Shown: positions 1-6,904 of the stretch, piece after piece | How the letters are laid out: every line of letters begins with the position of its first letter | Position numbering within the stretch: the stretch's first letter is position 1 | Source: Methanoregulaceae archaeon | GTDB lineage: Archaea; Halobacteriota; Methanomicrobia; Methanomicrobiales; Methanospirillaceae | Assembly (NCBI GenBank): GCA_028679405.1 | Contig: JAJRBP010000088.1 | Span: 1-11,689 of the forward strand | Length of the DNA stretch: 11,689 nucleotides | Reading direction: 5' to 3' | Translations under genes and position numbers: made by a program | Notes under the pieces: model-generated | The model's database searches: none | What the model saw: the letters and a program-made list of their open reading frames with translations, nothing else | What the model was told of the DNA's origin: nothing

Positions 1-1008
1 CGCCTGGGTGGTGGCCCCGCCTCCAGAGAAGCTGACGACCGGGTTTTCCGTGTACCCGCTCCCCCCGTTCGTCACGAAAACGGTTGCGACGGATCCACCG
101 GAAATTCCTGCAGATGCGCTCGCGCCGGTTCCCGTGGCATCACTTATTGTGACTGTGGGGGCGGATGCGTACCCCGTTCCACCTGCCGGGTACGAAGTTG
201 TATCCGGGATCGCGACCGGAAGATACTGGCCTATATTATTCTTGCTCGCGGCGGTCAGACCGGGCAGGCCATTGATAAATTTTCTGATCCCGCCGTTGAA
301 GGGGCCGGTTATCCCTGCTTCTGCAGAGGCGCCGGTCCCGGTGGGATCAGTGATCGTGATCCTCGGAGCGGTGTAGTTTGTTCCCCGGTTGGTAACCCTG
401 ATGCTTGTGATCCTGCCACCAGTGACTGTTGCCGTGGCGGTTGCGCCGGTTCCGGTATAGTACACGTCGGTGATCCTCACGACCGGAGCAGTATACCCGG
501 AACCCCGGCTCAGCACGGTGATGTTCCCAACCCTCCCCCTCGGCATCGGACTGTTCGCATAGTTCGGATACGGGCCGAAATAGTGCGGCACTCCGCCGGG
601 ATCCATCACAGGAACCGCATCTGTTGAACTTCCCGGACTCACAGCCTTTTCATACATCGCCCTGAAGCGATCTGCAGCGGCCTCTCTCTCGGCCTGCGTC
701 ACACGTTTTCCCTTAAGGGTAAACGCGGGATTTGCTGCATTCGTTGAACGGGCGATGAGTTCCGCGGCATCGGCCGCTGAGGGCGTTGTCGTTCCGGTTA
801 CATCGATCGTAGGTCTCGCAATATTCGATCGTTGCAGCATCGTCTGACTCGCCTGGGCACTCACCTCCGGGGGCGAGATATTTACTACGGCATTGTGCGC
901 AGATTCTCCTAATGGCGATACATTATCCGCATCTGCACAGACCGCATAGGTCAGGCAGGCAATCGCGATAGCAAGAAACAACAATCTTGCGAGTGAATTT
1001 CTTTTCAC
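1..1008 (-). CDS. Secreted repeat-containing protein, probable N-terminus of a multicopper-oxidase-like protein (partial)
   Basis: This open frame runs 336 codons without a stop and leaves the window at base 1, so the C-terminus is missing. I start it at GTG 1008 because AGGAGGT lies 7 bases upstream; an in-frame ATG at 1029 would place that ribosome site inside the gene. Residues 1-26 form a signal peptide. Glycine/threonine-rich beta repeats of the form GSGYTAP..VxITDxTGTGA..A..GG..I..I.VTNxG occupy about 158-236 and 277-336, at least three to four units. Between them, residues 237-275 (GGIRKFINGLPGL, then IGQYLPVAIPDTTSYP) match from memory a segment near the start of archaeal and bacterial multicopper oxidases. 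The copper-binding cupredoxin domains would lie beyond the edge, so the oxidase call is inference. A repeat-bearing surface protein is the safe minimum. The product should be outside the cell, possibly acting on copper or another metal. Confidence 0.6.
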   Translation of the reverse strand, partial: MKRNSLARLLFLAIAIACLTYAVCADADNVSPLGESAHNAVVNISPPEVSAQASQTMLQRSNIARPTIDVTGTTTPSAADAAELIARSTNAANPAFTLKGKRVTQAEREAAADRFRAMYEKAVSPGSSTDAVPVMDPGGVPHYFGPYPNYANSPMPRGRVGNITVLSRGSGYTAPVVRITDVYYTGTGATATATVTGGRITSIRVTNRGTNYTAPRITITDPTGTGASAEAGITGPFNGGIRKFINGLPGLTAASKNNIGQYLPVAIPDTTSYPAGGTGYASAPTVTISDATGTGASASAGISGGSVATVFVTNGGSGYTENPVVSFSGGGATTQA

Positions 1009-1105
1009 TATCCAAACCTCCTTCGTCATATGCTGCCGGCGTCCAGGACCGGGGGAAAAATGGACGGGTTTTTCTTCACACCTGGATGTAAAAATGTTGG
1101 CTTTG

Positions 1106-1129
1106 AGGAAACCGTTAGCATGGTTTCCT
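1106..1129. promoter_or_regulatory. Perfect 8-bp inverted repeat upstream of the secreted repeat protein
   Basis: AGGAAACC (1106-1113) and GGTTTCCT (1122-1129) are perfect inverted arms around an 8-base spacer. They lie about 100 bases upstream of the GTG at 1008 and downstream of the AATATAAAAT box near 1191-1200. The site could be an operator or a hairpin in the leader RNA. Nothing in the sequence tells these apart. Confidence 0.35.
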
Positions 1130-1190
1130 GAGGATTTGACCTGCATGGATATGGCATAAAAACGGCCCATAAAAGAAAATCAGGAAAAGT

Positions 1191-1203
1191 ATTTTATATT
1201 CCC
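1191..1203 (-). promoter_or_regulatory. Candidate TATA box for the secreted repeat protein
   Basis: On the minus strand the bases read GGGAATATAAAAT, a good archaeal TATA box in an AT-rich stretch. A start about 25 bases downstream would give a leader of roughly 160 bases before GTG 1008, long for an archaeon. Weaker A/T runs nearer the gene, around 1150-1160 and 1090-1095, could serve instead. Confidence 0.35.
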
Positions 1204-1410
1204 AATGCCTTTAAGATAGATTCTGTCTCGACTGGCTTTTAAATCGTTCAGTCCTTTCAACACCCTATCGGGAGTATTTGCCGGCGGATCTAGTCAAATG
1301 TCTGATTCAGGAATCCCGGCAGGAAATTTTCAGAAGGAAGCCGGTTTATCATGGGGGAATCCGAAGCCTGCAGTCTGCCCGGATTTTCTTACAGCCCCTG
1401 GCGTGCCCGA

Positions 1411-1601
1411 TTACAATAATATTTATACCACGTCGGACGATTGACATTTCATCACGATCCCCGAAGCGGGTCAGGCAAGGGAACTGTGTTTCACAGATGT
1501 TTTTCGAGCCTTTTTCATTTCCGAACGATGAAAGCCGCATCCAGTGCAGATCCAGGGATGAGGGTAACGAATGGTGGATGGATAAGTCCGGGCAGTAGTG
1601 A
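1411..1601 (+). promoter_or_regulatory. Candidate promoter and leader of the ABC operon
   Basis: The stretch ending AATATTTATAC at about 1418-1428 is the best TATA-like box ahead of the permease gene. It predicts a start near 1450 and a leader of about 150 bases. The leader holds two small hairpins, CCCG/CGGG at 1460-1470 and CTGTG/CACAG at 1484-1496. No strong ribosome site precedes the ATG at 1602. The rest of the 1030-1600 spacer holds no gene I can support. Confidence 0.35.
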
Positions 1602-2813
1602 ATGAGTTCCAGGCACGAATTCCATTTTCCAGGGCTGGTCTTCCGGAACCTGGTGAACAGGCCGTACCGGACTATCGTCTTTGTTTTCTCATTCGCCCTC
1701 ATCGCAGCGACACTCTTCTCGTCACAGTACCTGATGAGCGGGGCACGGGAGAGCCTCGATGAGGGAGTCTCGCGGCTCGGGGCGGACATTCTCGTAGTAC
1801 CTGAGGACTACGCGGCTGCAGGACAGAGTGTGATGATGACGGGCGAGCCGAACACCTTCTTCTTCGAAGATTCCGGGTACCGGAAAATATCCGGACTTCC
1901 GGGAGTGGCGAGGGCCAGTCCGCAGATCTATATCGCCACACTTTTCGCGTCATGCTGCGCGGCTCCTGTCCAGATGGTGGCGATCGATCCGGAGACCGAC
2001 TTCACTGTTTCTGTCTGGCTGAAGGAGAACCCGGGAGTAACCCTCGGGAAGAACGATATCATCATTGGAAGCGGGGTGATCCAGGACACAGGGAGAGACC
2101 TCCAGTTCTACGGACATACGTTCCATGTCGTCGGCCAGCTCGCACGGACCGGGATGGGGGTCGACAACTCGGTCTTTGTCAGGTTCGAGGATGCGTATGT
2201 GATGGCCGGGGAATCGAGGCAGAAAGCCGCATCGGCACTTGTAATCCCGAGGGACAGGGTGTCTGTTGTGCTCGTGAAAACGGATCCCGGCAGGTCGGCG
2301 GTCTCGGTAGCGGACGAGATCCGGAGGGCCGTCCCCGGGACAAGGACGATCGTGCGGGAGGGCCTTCTCGATGCGGTGAGCGGACAGCTGGAGGCTCTTA
2401 CCCGGCTCCTCTACGGTTCGACCGTCGCCATCGCGGTCGTGTCGGTCCCGCTTCTCGGGGTGATCTCCGCCATGGTTACCCATGAGAGGAGACGGGAGAT
2501 CTCGCTTCTTCGTGCGATAGGTGCGAAGAAGAGCTTCGTCGCCCGCATTGTGCTTGCAGAAACCCTCTCGCTCGCCGTCACCGGAAGCCTCGCGGGTATC
2601 GGGTCCGCAGCAGTGATCCTCGCGGGGTTCCAGGATTTCATCAGGATAAGCCTGGAAATTCCTTTCACGACCCCTTCGGCAGCAGCGATGATCGCGGACG
2701 GGGGGATCGCCCTGCTCCTCCCGGTTGCAATCGGAGGGATCTCCACCCTCTACCCGCTCCTCCTCGTGACACGTTCGGAGCCGTACGAGACAATCCGACG
2801 GGGGGAACCATGA
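1602..2813 (+). CDS. FtsX-type ABC transporter permease with Cys-Cys motif
   Basis: This 403-residue protein is a MacB/FtsX-fold ABC permease. A first membrane helix lies at about 22-44 (TIVFVFSFALIAATLF), a large outer domain spans 45-270, and three more helices lie at about 273-292, 315-342 and 366-388. The segment ERRREISLLRAIGAKK at 295-310 is the cytoplasmic coupling helix typical of the family. The outer domain has Cys118-Cys119 in YIATLFASCCAAPVQ, followed by DPETDF. From memory this resembles permeases beside p19/FTR1-type iron-uptake genes. An in-frame TGA at 1599-1601 immediately precedes the ATG, so the start cannot lie further upstream. The stop overlaps the ATPase gene by four bases (ATGA), indicating translational coupling. 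Substrate unknown; iron or another metal, or a thiol-linked role, is inference. Confidence 0.88.
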   Translation: MSSRHEFHFPGLVFRNLVNRPYRTIVFVFSFALIAATLFSSQYLMSGARESLDEGVSRLGADILVVPEDYAAAGQSVMMTGEPNTFFFEDSGYRKISGLPGVARASPQIYIATLFASCCAAPVQMVAIDPETDFTVSVWLKENPGVTLGKNDIIIGSGVIQDTGRDLQFYGHTFHVVGQLARTGMGVDNSVFVRFEDAYVMAGESRQKAASALVIPRDRVSVVLVKTDPGRSAVSVADEIRRAVPGTRTIVREGLLDAVSGQLEALTRLLYGSTVAIAVVSVPLLGVISAMVTHERRREISLLRAIGAKKSFVARIVLAETLSLAVTGSLAGIGSAAVILAGFQDFIRISLEIPFTTPSAAAMIADGGIALLLPVAIGGISTLYPLLLVTRSEPYETIRRGEP

Positions 2814-3538
2814 TAGAAGTTCTTGGGGTGACGAAGTCCTTCCGTGGTCCGGGCAGGGAGGTGCGGGCAGTCGACGATGCTTCCTTACACGTCGGAAAGG
2901 GGGAATTCGTCCTGATCCTTGGCAGGTCCGGGAGCGGGAAATCCACCCTCCTCGGTCTCATCGCAGGTCTCGTCCGACCGACCAGCGGCTCGGTCCGGAT
3001 AAAAGGAAACGACATCGGGCTGTTGTCTGACAATTCGCTCGCGGAACTGCGTGCAAGGGAGATCGGGTTCGTTTTCCAGTTTTCAGGGCTTCTCCCGACA
3101 CTGCCGGCGCTCGAAAACGTCCTGGTGCCCACCCTCCTCTGCCGGGGCGGACCCGGTACCAGGTCACGGGCGAGAGAAATTCTCGCAAGGGTCGGACTGA
3201 CGGAGCGTGAGGATGCCTATCCCGCTACCCTCTCGAGCGGGGAGATGAAGCGGGTGGCGATCGCCCGTGCGCTCATAAACGGTCCTTCACTCCTCATCGC
3301 CGACGAACCTACGGGAGATCTCGATGTCGACACCGAGTACGAGATCATGGACCTCTTCAGGCAGCTGAACCTGGAAGGGATGACGATTGTGATGGTCACC
3401 CATAACCCTGACCTCGCGTGTTTTGCAACACGTCTGTACGTGATGGACAGGGGTAAGCTCGGCCTGGAACCTGGACCTTTCCCTGCGAAGGATCGGGAAC
3501 CGGGGAACGCGGCTGCAGGGGCGCCTGACGATGAATGA
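2810..3538 (+). CDS. ABC transporter ATP-binding protein (LolD/MacB type)
   Basis: This 242-residue ATPase should power the two flanking permeases from the cytoplasmic face. All motifs are present: Walker A GRSGSGKS at 38-45, Q-loop Gln90, signature LSSGE at 141-145 (variant of LSGGQ), Walker B LLIADEP at 161-167 with Glu166 as catalytic base, D-loop GDLD at 169-172, and switch His198. Length and motif spacing fit the LolD/MacB/FtsE group. The ATG overlaps the stop of the first permease by four bases. The 3' end overlaps the second permease by eight bases. The C-terminal 20 residues are Pro/Gly/Ala-rich and lack recognisable motifs. The order permease, ATPase, permease makes a heteromeric transporter with one shared ATPase likely. 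Confidence 0.95.
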   Translation: MIEVLGVTKSFRGPGREVRAVDDASLHVGKGEFVLILGRSGSGKSTLLGLIAGLVRPTSGSVRIKGNDIGLLSDNSLAELRAREIGFVFQFSGLLPTLPALENVLVPTLLCRGGPGTRSRAREILARVGLTEREDAYPATLSSGEMKRVAIARALINGPSLLIADEPTGDLDVDTEYEIMDLFRQLNLEGMTIVMVTHNPDLACFATRLYVMDRGKLGLEPGPFPAKDREPGNAAAGAPDDE

Positions 3539-4769
3539 CCGGATGAGTCTGTTCCCTTACATCCTTGCCGGGTTGAGGAATAAGCCGGGCCGCAACATCG
3601 CGACGGCTTTCTGTTTCGCCTTCATCGCCGCCAGCATTTTTTCCGGTCAGTACCTTCTTGCAGGAGCGGCCGGGGGTATCGGCCAGGGGATCTCGCGTAT
3701 GGGCGCGGACCACCTCGTCGTCCCGGTCGATTATATGGCGCTGATGGGAGGCAGGGGACCTGACAACACGATCCCGATCGTGAGGGCCGAACCTTCTGTA
3801 TTCCGTTTCAACCGGAGCATCATGGATACCATCGGGAGGGCCCGGGGCGTATCAGGAATGAGCCCCCAGCTTTACGTGACGACAATGTACGTGCCTGCGC
3901 TCGCTCCGACACCGATAGACGTCTACGGCATCGATCCGGACACGGATTTTACCATTCTTCCATGGCTGGAACACCCGCCCGAACACCCGCTTGCTTCCGG
4001 GGAGGTCTTTGTCGGACATGGAATAAAAGGCGAGGTCTCGTCCAGTATCAACCTTAACCGGCATCATTACACGATCGCAGGCAGGCTCGATCCCACTCAG
4101 TCGGGAGCCGACACTACCGTTTTTCTCAGTCTCGGCGACGCATATGATCTCGCCGCGACAGAAGGGACACTTCCTGCGTCGGCTCCCCGTATCCTCCCGG
4201 GATCCGTCAATGCAGTACTCGTCCGCATGGGTCCGGAAGCAGAACCCGATGTGGTCGAGGCCGATATAAGGAGATTGGTTCCACCCTCGTCCGCTGCCGT
4301 GATCGGGAGGCATTTCTCACTCGATCCAGTCTCCAGGGATATTCAGGATCTTTCAGGGGTAGTGAGTGCAATCTCTGCGATCGTCGTCCTGGCCGCATTC
4401 CCATTGATAGCATTGATCTCGGCGATGGTCGCCCACGAACGCCAGCGGGAGATCGGGCTCCTCTCTGCGATGGGTGGGAAAAGACGGGTGATCCTCTTCC
4501 TCGTACTTTCAGAATCGCTGGTGCTCGCTGCAGCGGGGGGGATAGCGGGTATTGGTGGGGGGCTCCTCACCATCGCCCTCCTGGATGCACCGGGGTTCCT
4601 CGGAAACGCAGTTCCCGTAACTTTCATCATGCCGTCAGCGATGGAGACCCTGGTCCTGGCCGGATTTGCGATGTCTGCAGTCGTACTTATCGCGGTGGTC
4701 TCCTCGCTCTACCCTGCCTTCAGGATCAGCAGGATGAGCCCGTACGATGCGATACGGAGTGGAGGGTGA
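3531..4769 (+). CDS. FtsX-type ABC transporter permease, paralogue lacking the Cys-Cys motif
   Basis: This 412-residue permease is a clear paralogue of the one encoded at 1602-2813. Both have a first helix with FAxIAAxxFSxQYL, then GxSRxGADxLVVPxDY, SPQxY and IDPxTDF in the outer domain, a coupling helix (here ERQREIGLLSAMGGKR, 303-318) and three closing helices at about 282-300, 319-345 and 372-394. Where the first permease has Cys-Cys, this one reads VPALAPTPI. The two halves therefore look specialised rather than interchangeable. I use ATG 3531, which overlaps the ATPase gene by eight bases; ATG 3543 (residue 5) is a possible start that leaves no overlap. It is the last gene of the operon, and the spacer with the tandem repeats follows. 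Confidence 0.9.
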   Translation: MNDRMSLFPYILAGLRNKPGRNIATAFCFAFIAASIFSGQYLLAGAAGGIGQGISRMGADHLVVPVDYMALMGGRGPDNTIPIVRAEPSVFRFNRSIMDTIGRARGVSGMSPQLYVTTMYVPALAPTPIDVYGIDPDTDFTILPWLEHPPEHPLASGEVFVGHGIKGEVSSSINLNRHHYTIAGRLDPTQSGADTTVFLSLGDAYDLAATEGTLPASAPRILPGSVNAVLVRMGPEAEPDVVEADIRRLVPPSSAAVIGRHFSLDPVSRDIQDLSGVVSAISAIVVLAAFPLIALISAMVAHERQREIGLLSAMGGKRRVILFLVLSESLVLAAAGGIAGIGGGLLTIALLDAPGFLGNAVPVTFIMPSAMETLVLAGFAMSAVVLIAVVSSLYPAFRISRMSPYDAIRSGG

Positions 4770-4861
4770 CGGGGCACCGGTCGTCCGGCCAGGGCGGGGC
4801 AGGATAGAGACGTGGTGCACGAAAAGGAGGATTCCCTGGCCTGGACAAATTCTTCCAGGTC

Positions 4862-5205
4862 GGAGGATTCATCCGGGTATACTTCTGGGACTCGGGGAAG
4901 ATTATGAAGGATGCATCCCGGTATACTCCCCAGGACTCAAGGAATACCATGAAGGATGCATCCCGGTATACTCCCCAGGACTCAAGGAATACCATGAAGG
5001 ATGCATCCCGGTGTACTCCCGGGACTTGAGGAATACCCTGAAGGTTACAACCCCGGTATACTCCCGGGACTTGAGGAATACCCTGAAGGATGCAACCCGG
5101 CATATTCCCGGGACTCAGGGAGCACCCTGAAGGATGCAACCCGGTACACTCCCGGGACTTAGGGAATACCCTGAAGGATCCATCCTAGTATCCCCCTGTC
5201 CTCCC
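4862..5205. repeat. Tandem array of 44/45-bp repeats, about 7.5 copies
   Basis: Units begin at 4862 (degenerate), 4907, 4952, 4997, 5041, 5086 and 5130, with a partial copy from 5174 to about 5205; spacings are 45, 45, 45, 44, 45, 44, 44. The units at 4907 and 4952 are identical over 45 bases; the others differ by several bases. Typical elements are AAGGATGCATCC, then CGGTATACTCCC, then a GGAATACC end. Each unit holds dyads: the palindrome GGATGCATCC (GGATGCAACC in later units), TCCCGGGA in units from 4997 on, and GGTAT paired with ATACC. The array fills the spacer between two converging transcripts and enters the 3' end of the minus-strand gene. There are no variable spacers, so it is not CRISPR. 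Termination, RNA folding or protein binding are possible roles. Confidence 0.9.
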
Positions 5206-5977
5206 GTTCCTTCCGTGCGATGGTCGTGAGCCGTTCCTGCTCGAGTCGGAGAGTGGCAACGGGCTTGTCGAGGGCCGGTTTGACCTCCTGGTTGAAGTTC
5301 GAGACAGTTCCAATCTCCTCGATCCGCCCTGTCAGCGCCCGGTACCCGGCGGCGTCCTGTTCGAGGGCACCGGCCGCCTGGGCGTCCCCTCCGGCAAAGA
5401 ACCTGACAACCGGATTCCGGTTCCTGATCCTGTCCTGTTGGACAAAAGAATCGTCGGCGATCCTGCTGATACCTTCGGAAATTTTATCAAGCTCGATCCA
5501 TGTCGTCGTACCGGGGGCGGTTACGGTAGCGACCAGGTGGATCGTGGATGCGGCGACACGTATGCGGTTATCCTGTCTCATCTGCTCCAGGCGATCTCCG
5601 GAGTACTCCATGAGGTTCTCGTCGAGCTGCATCTCCATCCGGCGGGCCGCATCTTCGATCATGGCCAGGTCGTCCGGGATGTCGTCACCAGGACTTTCCG
5701 AAGGACCGGATATGTGAAGGACCGTGCTTTCGGATCCTATGGAATTGCGGCCGGGTCCGTCCGGGACAGGATCATCTGCCGATACTGCGAGTATGACGAG
5801 AAGGAAGACCAGTAGTACCATGATCAACCGAATGCCCGTCTTTCCCTGACCCCTCCCATGAACTGACTGCGCCCGGATCCGGGTCTTCACGAATCTCCCC
5901 TGATTCGCAAACCCGGGAAGGGACGATTGCCCCGGAAGCTGAACCGCTTCAGAGGCCGGTGCCCGTATTTTCACCAT
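5159..5977 (-). CDS. Membrane-anchored helical protein of unknown function
   Basis: I do not recognise a named family. From ATG 5977 the product is 272 residues: a basic stretch 1-50, a hydrophobic helix 51-66 (LIMVLLVFLLVILAVS), an acidic Pro/Gly linker 67-100, then a mostly helical, charged domain rich in Glu, Arg and Gln. The segment NPVVRFFAGGDAQAAG (188-203) and the end EREDRGILGW look conserved by eye; I recall similar tails in other methanogen hypothetical proteins. Met53 (5821) would make the hydrophobic stretch a plain signal peptide and is a real alternative start. The TATA-like CATAAATACAA at 6005-6015 on the minus strand fits a nearly leaderless ATG 5977. The last residues (about LQGIP) and the TAA lie inside the terminal unit of the tandem repeats, so the C-terminus may have been remodelled. 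Confidence 0.7.
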   Translation of the reverse strand: MVKIRAPASEAVQLPGQSSLPGFANQGRFVKTRIRAQSVHGRGQGKTGIRLIMVLLVFLLVILAVSADDPVPDGPGRNSIGSESTVLHISGPSESPGDDIPDDLAMIEDAARRMEMQLDENLMEYSGDRLEQMRQDNRIRVAASTIHLVATVTAPGTTTWIELDKISEGISRIADDSFVQQDRIRNRNPVVRFFAGGDAQAAGALEQDAAGYRALTGRIEEIGTVSNFNQEVKPALDKPVATLRLEQERLTTIARKEREDRGILGWILQGIP

Positions 5978-6002
5978 GTCACCAGCCTTTCTAATGCTGA
6001 AC

Positions 6003-6018
6003 CATTTGTATTTATGCC
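6003..6018. promoter_or_regulatory. Shared divergent TATA-like element
   Basis: CATTTGTATTTATGCC lies between the divergent genes starting at 5977 (minus) and 6024 (plus). Read on the minus strand it gives CATAAATACAAATG, about 30 bases ahead of ATG 5977. Read on the plus strand TTTGTATTTATG is too close to ATG 6024 but suits a leaderless start at ATG 6039. The short gap (46 bases) means the two promoters must overlap. Confidence 0.4.
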
Positions 6019-6023
6019 CTGCG

Positions 6024-6542
6024 ATGAAAATTACAGATATGCGATCCCTCCTGTTCCTTGCCTGTAGCGTCATCCTTGTCGCCGTCCTGGCATGCGGGTG
6101 TACCACGAATACCGTTCCACCAACTGTAACGACTGCGACCTCCACACCGACACCTCTGCCGGTGACAACATCGGCGAGTGATCAGCTGCTGACCGGCCAG
6201 TGGACGTTCGTGGCAGCGATCGTGGACAACAGTGCTCCGAGGATCACGAACAACAAGGTCTCACTCGCCTTTTCAGCGGACGGCACCCTCTCAGGAAATG
6301 CCGGGTGCAACAACTACAATGCGGCCTACACCCTGACCGGGGAGCACAACGAGTTCGGGAAAACCATCGTCATCGGTCCGCTGGGGACGACGAAGATGAA
6401 CTGCCAGGGGAAGATGGAAGACGAGCAGACATACCTGCTCGCCCTCAAACGTGTCACCTCGTACACGGTGGCCGGGAACAAGCTGACCCTGACCATTACC
6501 CCGGGGAACATGCTCGCCTACGAGCGGGCGAAACCATCGTAG
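6024..6542 (+). CDS. META-domain (HslJ-like) lipoprotein
   Basis: The product is 172 residues. A hydrophobic leader ends in VLACGCTT, a lipobox-like site with Cys24 or Cys26 as the likely lipid anchor. A Thr/Pro linker follows (28-50), then a META domain from about 52 to 170. Hallmarks are LTGQWTFVAAIV, the core GCNNYNAAY (94-102) and the conserved TKMNC (123-127); Cys95 and Cys127 could form a disulfide. Related HslJ/META proteins sit in the cell envelope and are linked to stress or drug tolerance in bacteria; the role in archaea is unknown. ATG 6024 is used; ATG 6039 (residue 6) is a leaderless alternative, and neither has a clear ribosome site. The hairpin and T-tract at 6690-6732 probably end the transcript. 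Confidence 0.9.
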   Translation: MKITDMRSLLFLACSVILVAVLACGCTTNTVPPTVTTATSTPTPLPVTTSASDQLLTGQWTFVAAIVDNSAPRITNNKVSLAFSADGTLSGNAGCNNYNAAYTLTGEHNEFGKTIVIGPLGTTKMNCQGKMEDEQTYLLALKRVTSYTVAGNKLTLTITPGNMLAYERAKPS

Positions 6543-6689
6543 GCTGTGTGGAATTCCCCCGGGCTGCCAGAAAAAACCCTGGCCGGGCCACCCGGACAAG
6601 GCTGGATTGGAAAGGCGGATTAGCGCCCCAACCTGGAAAATGATAACCCTGTTACGGGGGTCCGATCCGGGTGGTGCATCAGCCAACCT

Positions 6690-6737
6690 CGGAGATCCCA
6701 TGTCATAAGGATATCCGATCTCCGATTTTTTTAAATA
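6690..6737 (+). terminator. Hairpin plus T-tract overlapping a TATA-like box
   Basis: CGGAGATC (6690-6697) and GATCTCCG (6717-6724) form a perfect 8-bp stem with a 19-base loop, followed by ATTTTTTT (6725-6732). This looks like an intrinsic terminator about 150 bases after the META-domain gene. The T-tract runs directly into TTTAAATAATT (6729-6738), a TATA-like box suitable for the next gene. The same bases may thus end one transcript and start another. The stretch 6543-6689 shows no other feature. Confidence 0.5.
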
Positions 6738-6806
6738 ATTCCGCTCATATGAGTAGTGCGTAGCATCCTGGTGGTGTGATGTCTGCTCCGAATGGGAGGA
6801 ATGATG

Positions 6807-6875
6807 ATGGAACTTAGATTATTCCCTATGTGTGAGAGGGTGTACTATGTGCGGCGGCTGCCTCAGGAATCATAG
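6807..6875 (+). CDS. Possible 22-residue leader ORF
   Basis: The ribosome site GGGAGGA (6794-6800) is the strongest in this part of the window. It precedes three overlapping ATGs (6801, 6804, 6807), the last with 6-base spacing. The frame encodes MELRLFPMCERVYYVRRLPQ plus two residues and ends 29 bases before the lipoprotein start at 6905. A second tiny frame (MSAPNGRNDDGT, 6779-6817) overlaps its start. This may be a regulatory leader peptide or chance; I have no homology evidence. Confidence 0.3.
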   Translation: MELRLFPMCERVYYVRRLPQES

Positions 6876-6904
6876 GGTTGGAATCCAATGGTCAGGTGTT
6901 TGAG

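Noticed and set aside
8..376. Plus-strand Pro/Val-rich frame at the left edge
   Set aside because: It is antisense to the Gly/Thr repeats of the minus-strand secreted protein, which explains its regular pattern.
1278..1598. 106-residue plus-strand frame ahead of the permease
   Set aside because: Its composition is random-looking and it spans the likely promoter. Ending three bases before the permease ATG is suggestive but not enough.
1952..2485. Paired long frames on both strands inside the first permease
   Set aside because: Both overlap the permease and have the low-complexity charged composition of shadow frames.
4747..5130. Plus-strand repeat protein (15-residue EYHEGCIPVYSPGLK units)
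   Set aside because: The 15-residue pattern follows from the 45-base period; 44-base units break the frame, and there is no start signal.
4726..5139. Minus-strand repeat protein in the array
   Set aside because: It covers the end of the second permease gene antisense and changes repeat phase with each 44-base unit; no ribosome site.
4862..5205. CRISPR array
   Set aside because: The whole 44/45-base unit repeats without unique spacers, and no cas genes are visible.
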